A DNA stretch of 64,000 nt, taken from contig NC_019748.1 in the NCBI RefSeq assembly GCF_000317575.1, forward strand, positions 4,794,501-4,858,500. The letters are read 5' to 3'. Positions 63,184 through 64,000 of this stretch are shown one piece after another. The notes beneath the pieces are model-generated. The model saw only the letters and a list, made by a program, of their open reading frames with translations. It ran no database searches and was not told the DNA's origin. The position numbers were made by a program, and so were the translations under genes. This DNA is from Stanieria cyanosphaera PCC 7437. Its GTDB lineage: Bacteria; Cyanobacteriota; Cyanobacteriia; Cyanobacteriales; Xenococcaceae. How positions within the stretch are numbered: the stretch's first letter is position 1; each line of letters opens with the position of its first letter.

Positions 63184-63390
63184 GTGTCTTGGATTACAGT
63201 AAGGATGACCAAAGCTCGCTGGGAGGCAGAGTTAATGCAACAAATTTTAGCAGCCTATGATATTCCCAGTCGTGTTATTGATATCGGTGTAGGTATATAC
63301 TTCGGACAGGGAAGTCAAGCAGCTTTACAAGTTCATACTAAAAATCAATGGACAGCCTTGCTATTATTGAGTTCCCCTGAAGATCATTAA
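63184..63390 (+). CDS. DUF2007-like signal-transducing protein
   Basis: A 68-residue protein starting at GTG 63184: SWITVRMTKARWEAELMQQI, then LAAYDIPSRVIDIGVGIYFG and AALQVHTKNQWTALLLL. The layout (VRMTxxRxEAELMQQILxxxGIPS) is that of DUF2007, a small ferredoxin-like fold. Function unknown. accD begins 31 bases downstream on the same strand and the two may be cotranscribed. Confidence 0.75.
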   Translation: MSWITVRMTKARWEAELMQQILAAYDIPSRVIDIGVGIYFGQGSQAALQVHTKNQWTALLLLSSPEDH

Positions 63391-63421
63391 AAAGCTTAAT
63401 TGAGAAAATAGTCTTAAGAAT

Positions 63422-64000
63422 ATGTCTTTATTTGATTGGTTTGCCAACATTAGAAAAACAGAACCCGCAATTCAAACTAAAAAAGAACGGGAAATTGCTG
63501 ACGGACTTTGGACAAAATGCCAAAAATGTGCCACTGTTGCCTATACTAAGGATTTCAAAGCAAATCAGTTAGTTTGTAGCGAGTGTGGATATCATTCGAT
63601 GGTTGATAGTGACGAACGCATTCGCCAGTTAATTGATACTAATACGTGGAAACCTCTAGCTGAAGAAATTAGCCCTACCGATCCGTTAGGATTTAAAGAT
63701 CGTAAACCTTATCGCGATCGCATTACTGAATATCAGAAAAAAACTGGTTTAACTGATGCGGTAAAAATCGGTACTGGTTTACTAGATGGCTTACCTGTTG
63801 CTTTAGGAGTGATGGATTTCCGTTTTATGGGCGGTAGTATGGGTTCTGTAGTGGGGGAAAAACTTTGCCGTTTGATCGAACACGCTACAGCAGAACGTTT
63901 TCCTGTCATCATTGTTTGTGCTTCTGGTGGCGCAAGAATGCAAGAAGGAATGTTGAGTCTAATGCAGATGGCAAAAATTTCTGGCGCACTTCATCTTCAT
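63422..64000 (+). CDS. accD: Acetyl-CoA carboxylase carboxyltransferase beta subunit, 5' part
   Basis: The first 193 codons of accD, running off the right edge. It begins [16 protein letters not shown], has a four-Cys zinc finger ([20 protein letters not shown], then CSECG), and [15 protein letters not shown] with [19 protein letters not shown]. The subunit transfers carboxyl from biotin to acetyl-CoA, giving malonyl-CoA. ATG 63422 follows the DUF2007-like gene by 31 bases. The family is about 300 residues, so one third is missing. Confidence 0.95.
   Translation, partial: MSLFDWFANIRKTEPAIQTKKEREIADGLWTKCQKCATVAYTKDFKANQLVCSECGYHSMVDSDERIRQLIDTNTWKPLAEEISPTDPLGFKDRKPYRDRITEYQKKTGLTDAVKIGTGLLDGLPVALGVMDFRFMGGSMGSVVGEKLCRLIEHATAERFPVIIVCASGGARMQEGMLSLMQMAKISGALHLH

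Overview
The window is chromosomal DNA from a cyanobacterium. Evidence: the octamer GCGATCGC (HIP1) recurs throughout an AT-rich sequence; genes limited to or typical of oxygenic phototrophs are present (acsF, menG, cpeY/cpeZ, cruP, a PAM68-like gene beside rpsO, a GUN4 domain, a COP23 protein, an arogenate dehydrogenase-type tyrA); and GTG/TTG starts are common. cpeY and cpeZ imply that the organism makes phycoerythrin. Gene content and repeat load would suit a coccoid, pleurocapsalean-type genome (Stanieria/Pleurocapsa-like), but the genus is a guess. No rRNA, tRNA, CRISPR array or complete insertion sequence was seen.

Layout. 1-6.6 kb: 5' part of pyrC, an MFS transporter, a cysteine-poor peroxiredoxin-like protein, a TauE-type exporter, sixA, a DHH phosphoesterase and an HNH endonuclease. 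6.8-13.6 kb: alr and nadC, then on the other strand a three-gene signalling set (GAF histidine kinase, single receiver, receiver-PAS-GGDEF-EAL). 13.9-18.2 kb: a minus-strand run deoC-recO-MFS-glycosyltransferase. 18.4-23.5 kb: an alpha/beta hydrolase, class I fructose-bisphosphate aldolase, then cpeY-cpeZ and a phosphopantetheinyl transferase. 23.8-28.5 kb: ilvB with a zinc-ribbon tail, tyrA, a zinc-ribbon-tailed K+ channel and two small genes. 28.7-36.3 kb: a transposase fragment, a GT2 glycosyltransferase, a SirB1-like protein, cruP, and a TRAP transporter with the binding protein divergent from the two permeases. 36.6-42.8 kb: a DUF1003 protein, cytoplasmic alpha-amylase, YjbQ, and a minus-strand set of COP23 protein, trypsin-like protease and trypsin-GUN4 fusion. 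42.9-49.9 kb: menG, a DUF445 protein, a broken diguanylate cyclase, acsF, an RNA ligase, a small basic protein and larE. 50-57 kb: a histidine kinase with a degenerate receiver, an ABC permease, an inositol-phosphatase-like enzyme, a CYTH protein and a GH38 alpha-mannosidase. 57.5-64 kb: two tiny membrane proteins, DAHP synthase, PAM68-like, rpsO, DUF29, an HI0933-type flavoprotein, a secreted repeat protein, a DUF2007-like protein and the 5' part of accD.

Most genes are housekeeping or photosynthesis-linked and are scattered rather than grouped by pathway. Chlorophyll (acsF), phylloquinone (menG), phycobilin attachment (cpeYZ), photosystem assembly (PAM68-like), aromatic and branched-chain amino acids (aroF-type, tyrA, ilvB), fatty acid synthesis (accD) and NAD (nadC) are all represented.

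Intergenic DNA is rich in small repeats: 28-bp palindromes, TIR-bounded MITE-like elements, a roughly 120-bp dispersed block, TGGTAAC-like short tandem repeats and a GATAACT...CATCTGTG repeat. Some of them appear to have altered neighbouring protein ends. The most unusual features are the protease-GUN4 fusion in a COP23/protease cluster, the DraRnl-like RNA ligase with its own leader, and the secreted protein built from two 32-residue repeats.
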